DNA of 64,000 nt from G965215055 sp965215055. Lineage in GTDB: Bacteria; Pseudomonadota; Gammaproteobacteria; UBA4575. The stretch lies in contig OZ244046.1 of assembly GCA_965215055.1 (NCBI GenBank), forward strand, positions 1,302,001 to 1,366,000. The letters are read 5' to 3'. The notes under the pieces are model-generated. The model was not told the DNA's origin, ran no database searches, and was given only the letters and a program-made list of their open reading frames with translations. Made by a program: the position numbers and the translations under genes. How positions within the stretch are numbered: position 1 is the stretch's first letter; each line of letters opens with the position of its first letter. Positions 62,416-64,000 of the stretch are shown here, piece by piece.

Positions 62416-62949
62416 ATGGAACAATTCAAAGGTACCACCATCGTTTCGGTGCGGCGAAACGGCAAAGTAGCACTGGGTGGAGACGGCCAAGTCTCGCTTG
62501 GCGATACCATTATGAAAGGTAATGCACGTAAAATTCGTCGCCTCTATGAGGACAAGGTAATCGCCGGTTTTGCAGGCGGTACTGCGGATGCTTTTACCTT
62601 GTTTGAGCGCTTTGATGCCAAGCTGGAACAGCATAATGGACAACTTACTCGCGCTGCGGTAGAACTTGCCAAAGATTGGCGCACTGATCGCATGTTGCGC
62701 AGGCTTGAAGCACTGCTGGCAGTGGCTGATGAATCGACTTCGTTGATAATCTCAGGCAATGGTGACGTGATTGAACCTGAAGATGCCTTGCTTGCGATTG
62801 GTTCAGGGGGGGCATATGCACAGGCTGCTGCGCGCGCCATGCTGAATAATACCGAGCTAAGTGCCAAAGAGATCGTGGAAAAGGCCTTACATATTGCCGC
62901 CGACATTTGTGTCTATACAAATGCCAATATTACGATCGAACAGCTATAG
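62416..62949 (+). CDS. hslV: ATP-dependent protease subunit HslV
   Basis: Threonine protease chamber of HslUV. From ATG 62416: MEQFKGTTIVSVRRNGKVAL, mature N-terminal threonines TTI, GGDGQVSLGDTIMK and GSGGAYAQAAARA. 177 residues, normal. Just before hslU. Confidence 0.96.
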   Translation: MEQFKGTTIVSVRRNGKVALGGDGQVSLGDTIMKGNARKIRRLYEDKVIAGFAGGTADAFTLFERFDAKLEQHNGQLTRAAVELAKDWRTDRMLRRLEALLAVADESTSLIISGNGDVIEPEDALLAIGSGGAYAQAAARAMLNNTELSAKEIVEKALHIAADICVYTNANITIEQL

Positions 62950-62996
62950 ACTTTTACCTTGCAAGCCATTTAGAGAAGAAATAGAAGAAGCATTCC

Positions 62997-64000
62997 ATGT
63001 CGAATATGACACCGCGAGAGATTGTCCAGGAGCTCGATAAACATATCGTTGGACAGGACCAGGCCAAGCGCGCGGTGGCCATTGCACTGCGTAACCGTTG
63101 GCGGCGCCAGCAATTGCCGGAAGAATTGCGTATGGAAGTTACGCCAAAAAACATTTTGATGATGGGACCAACGGGAGTTGGTAAAACCGAAATCGCCCGT
63201 CGCCTGGCGCGCCTTGCCAATGCGCCATTTATTAAAGTCGAAGCGACGAAATTTACCGAGGTGGGTTATGTAGGCAAGGAAGTCGATTCCATTATTCGGG
63301 ACCTTGTGGACACTTCGGTCAAGATGACTCGTGAAGTTGAAATGGAGAAGGTGTGCTATCGCGCTGAAGAGGTGGCAGAAGAGCGTATTTTGGATGTTTT
63401 AATCCCGCAAAGAGCAGGTCCAGATGACGAAGGAACTCCCGAATTTGCCAGTAAAACGCGGCAAAAGTTCCGTAAAAAACTGCGCGAAGGTGACTTGAAC
63501 GATACCGAAATAGAAATAGACGTATCTGCCACGCCCGTGGGTATTGAAATCATGACTCCACCAGGGATGGAGGAAATGGCAAGCCAGTTGCAGGGAATGT
63601 TTCAAAATTTGAATACCGGCAAAAAAAAGACGCGCAAAATGCGCGTCGAAGACGCCATGAAGGTACTCACCGATGAAGAGGCGCATAAATTGATTAACGA
63701 GGAAGAATTAAAATCCGTCGCACTCGAAAATGCCGAACAAAAAGGCATCGTATTTCTGGATGAAATCGACAAAGTTGCCAAACGTAGTGAAACTGCCGGT
63801 GCAGACGTTTCACGTGAGGGTGTGCAGCGTGATTTATTACCTTTAGTAGAGGGTTGTACCATCAACACCAAGTACGGCATGGTGAAAACGGACCACATTT
63901 TATTTATTGCCTCTGGCGCGTTTCACGTGGCCAAGCCTTCCGACCTGATTCCGGAGTTACAAGGTCGTTTACCGATTCGGGTGGAACTCAAGGCACTGTC
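62997..64000 (+). CDS. hslU: ATP-dependent protease ATPase HslU (partial, cut by window end)
   Basis: AAA+ unfoldase partner of HslV. MSNMTPREIVQELDKHIVGQDQAKRAVAIALRN start, Walker A MGPTGVGKTEIARRLA, TEVGYVGKEVDSIIRDL, the intermediate domain, Walker B GIVFLDEIDKVAK and FIASGAFHVAKPSDLIPELQGRLP. Frame remains open at 64000 after 334 codons. Confidence 0.96.
   Translation, partial: MSNMTPREIVQELDKHIVGQDQAKRAVAIALRNRWRRQQLPEELRMEVTPKNILMMGPTGVGKTEIARRLARLANAPFIKVEATKFTEVGYVGKEVDSIIRDLVDTSVKMTREVEMEKVCYRAEEVAEERILDVLIPQRAGPDDEGTPEFASKTRQKFRKKLREGDLNDTEIEIDVSATPVGIEIMTPPGMEEMASQLQGMFQNLNTGKKKTRKMRVEDAMKVLTDEEAHKLINEEELKSVALENAEQKGIVFLDEIDKVAKRSETAGADVSREGVQRDLLPLVEGCTINTKYGMVKTDHILFIASGAFHVAKPSDLIPELQGRLPIRVELKAL

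Overview
The window is 64 kb of a gammaproteobacterial chromosome of roughly 50% GC. The gene order supports this placement: rpsT and murJ divergent; rplU-rpmA-obgE-proB divergent from ispB; hemCD divergent from argH; lptM-lysA ... dapF-DUF484-xerC; gmk-rpoZ-spoT; and phoBR-pst-phoU. I cannot name the genus. Porins, Pst, polyphosphate genes, a transhydrogenase and a multi-subunit Mrp-type antiporter suggest a free-living, respiring Gram-negative organism.

Layout. 1-5.7 kb: murJ (cut by the window edge), ribosomal proteins S20, L27 and L21, obgE, proB, ispB and a tRNA-Pro(CGG). 5.8-12.7 kb: pntAB and convergent ppx/ppk. 13-25.7 kb: phosphate block with a beta-propeller protein, an OprP/OprO-like porin, phoBR and pstSCAB-phoU, with three Pho-box-like direct repeats and a strong hairpin between pstS and pstC. 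26-32.3 kb: gmk, rpoZ (with an unusual acidic C-terminal extension), spoT, ridA and recG. 32.3-36.5 kb: accessory stretch with a small membrane protein, an I78-type inhibitor lipoprotein, an S8 autotransporter-like protease whose upstream region folds into several abutting hairpins, a Rieske protein and a SnoaL-like protein. 36.5-43.8 kb: one minus-strand Mrp/Mbh-like antiporter operon with three MrpD/NuoL-like subunits. 44-46.8 kb: a GC-rich HelD-like helicase, probably acquired. 46.9-53.7 kb: LbtU-like porin with Fur-like sites, hemCD, argH, an esterase, lptM and lysA.

53.7-59.7 kb: a type II-C-like CRISPR-Cas9 locus sits between lysA and dapF, two genes that are normally adjacent. It has cas9, cas1 and cas2, an array of 13 repeats and 12 spacers, and a tracrRNA that I predict on the minus strand between lysA and cas9. 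The nuclease half of cas9 is intact with all catalytic motifs. Its C-terminal PAM-interacting part is spread over two further reading frames, consistent with two single-base insertions. Several cas2-proximal spacers are abnormally short and one repeat there is damaged. The other end of the array meets a run of 24 G.

59.8-64 kb: dapF, a DUF484 gene, xerC, hslV and hslU (cut by the window edge).

How the genes work together: PhoBR senses phosphate and drives the porin and Pst uptake; Ppk and Ppx make and break polyphosphate. The Mrp-like complex and PntAB link the proton gradient to cation balance and NADPH. The CRISPR locus is the main accessory system, and whether its Cas9 is alive, decayed or affected by sequencing error is the key open question.
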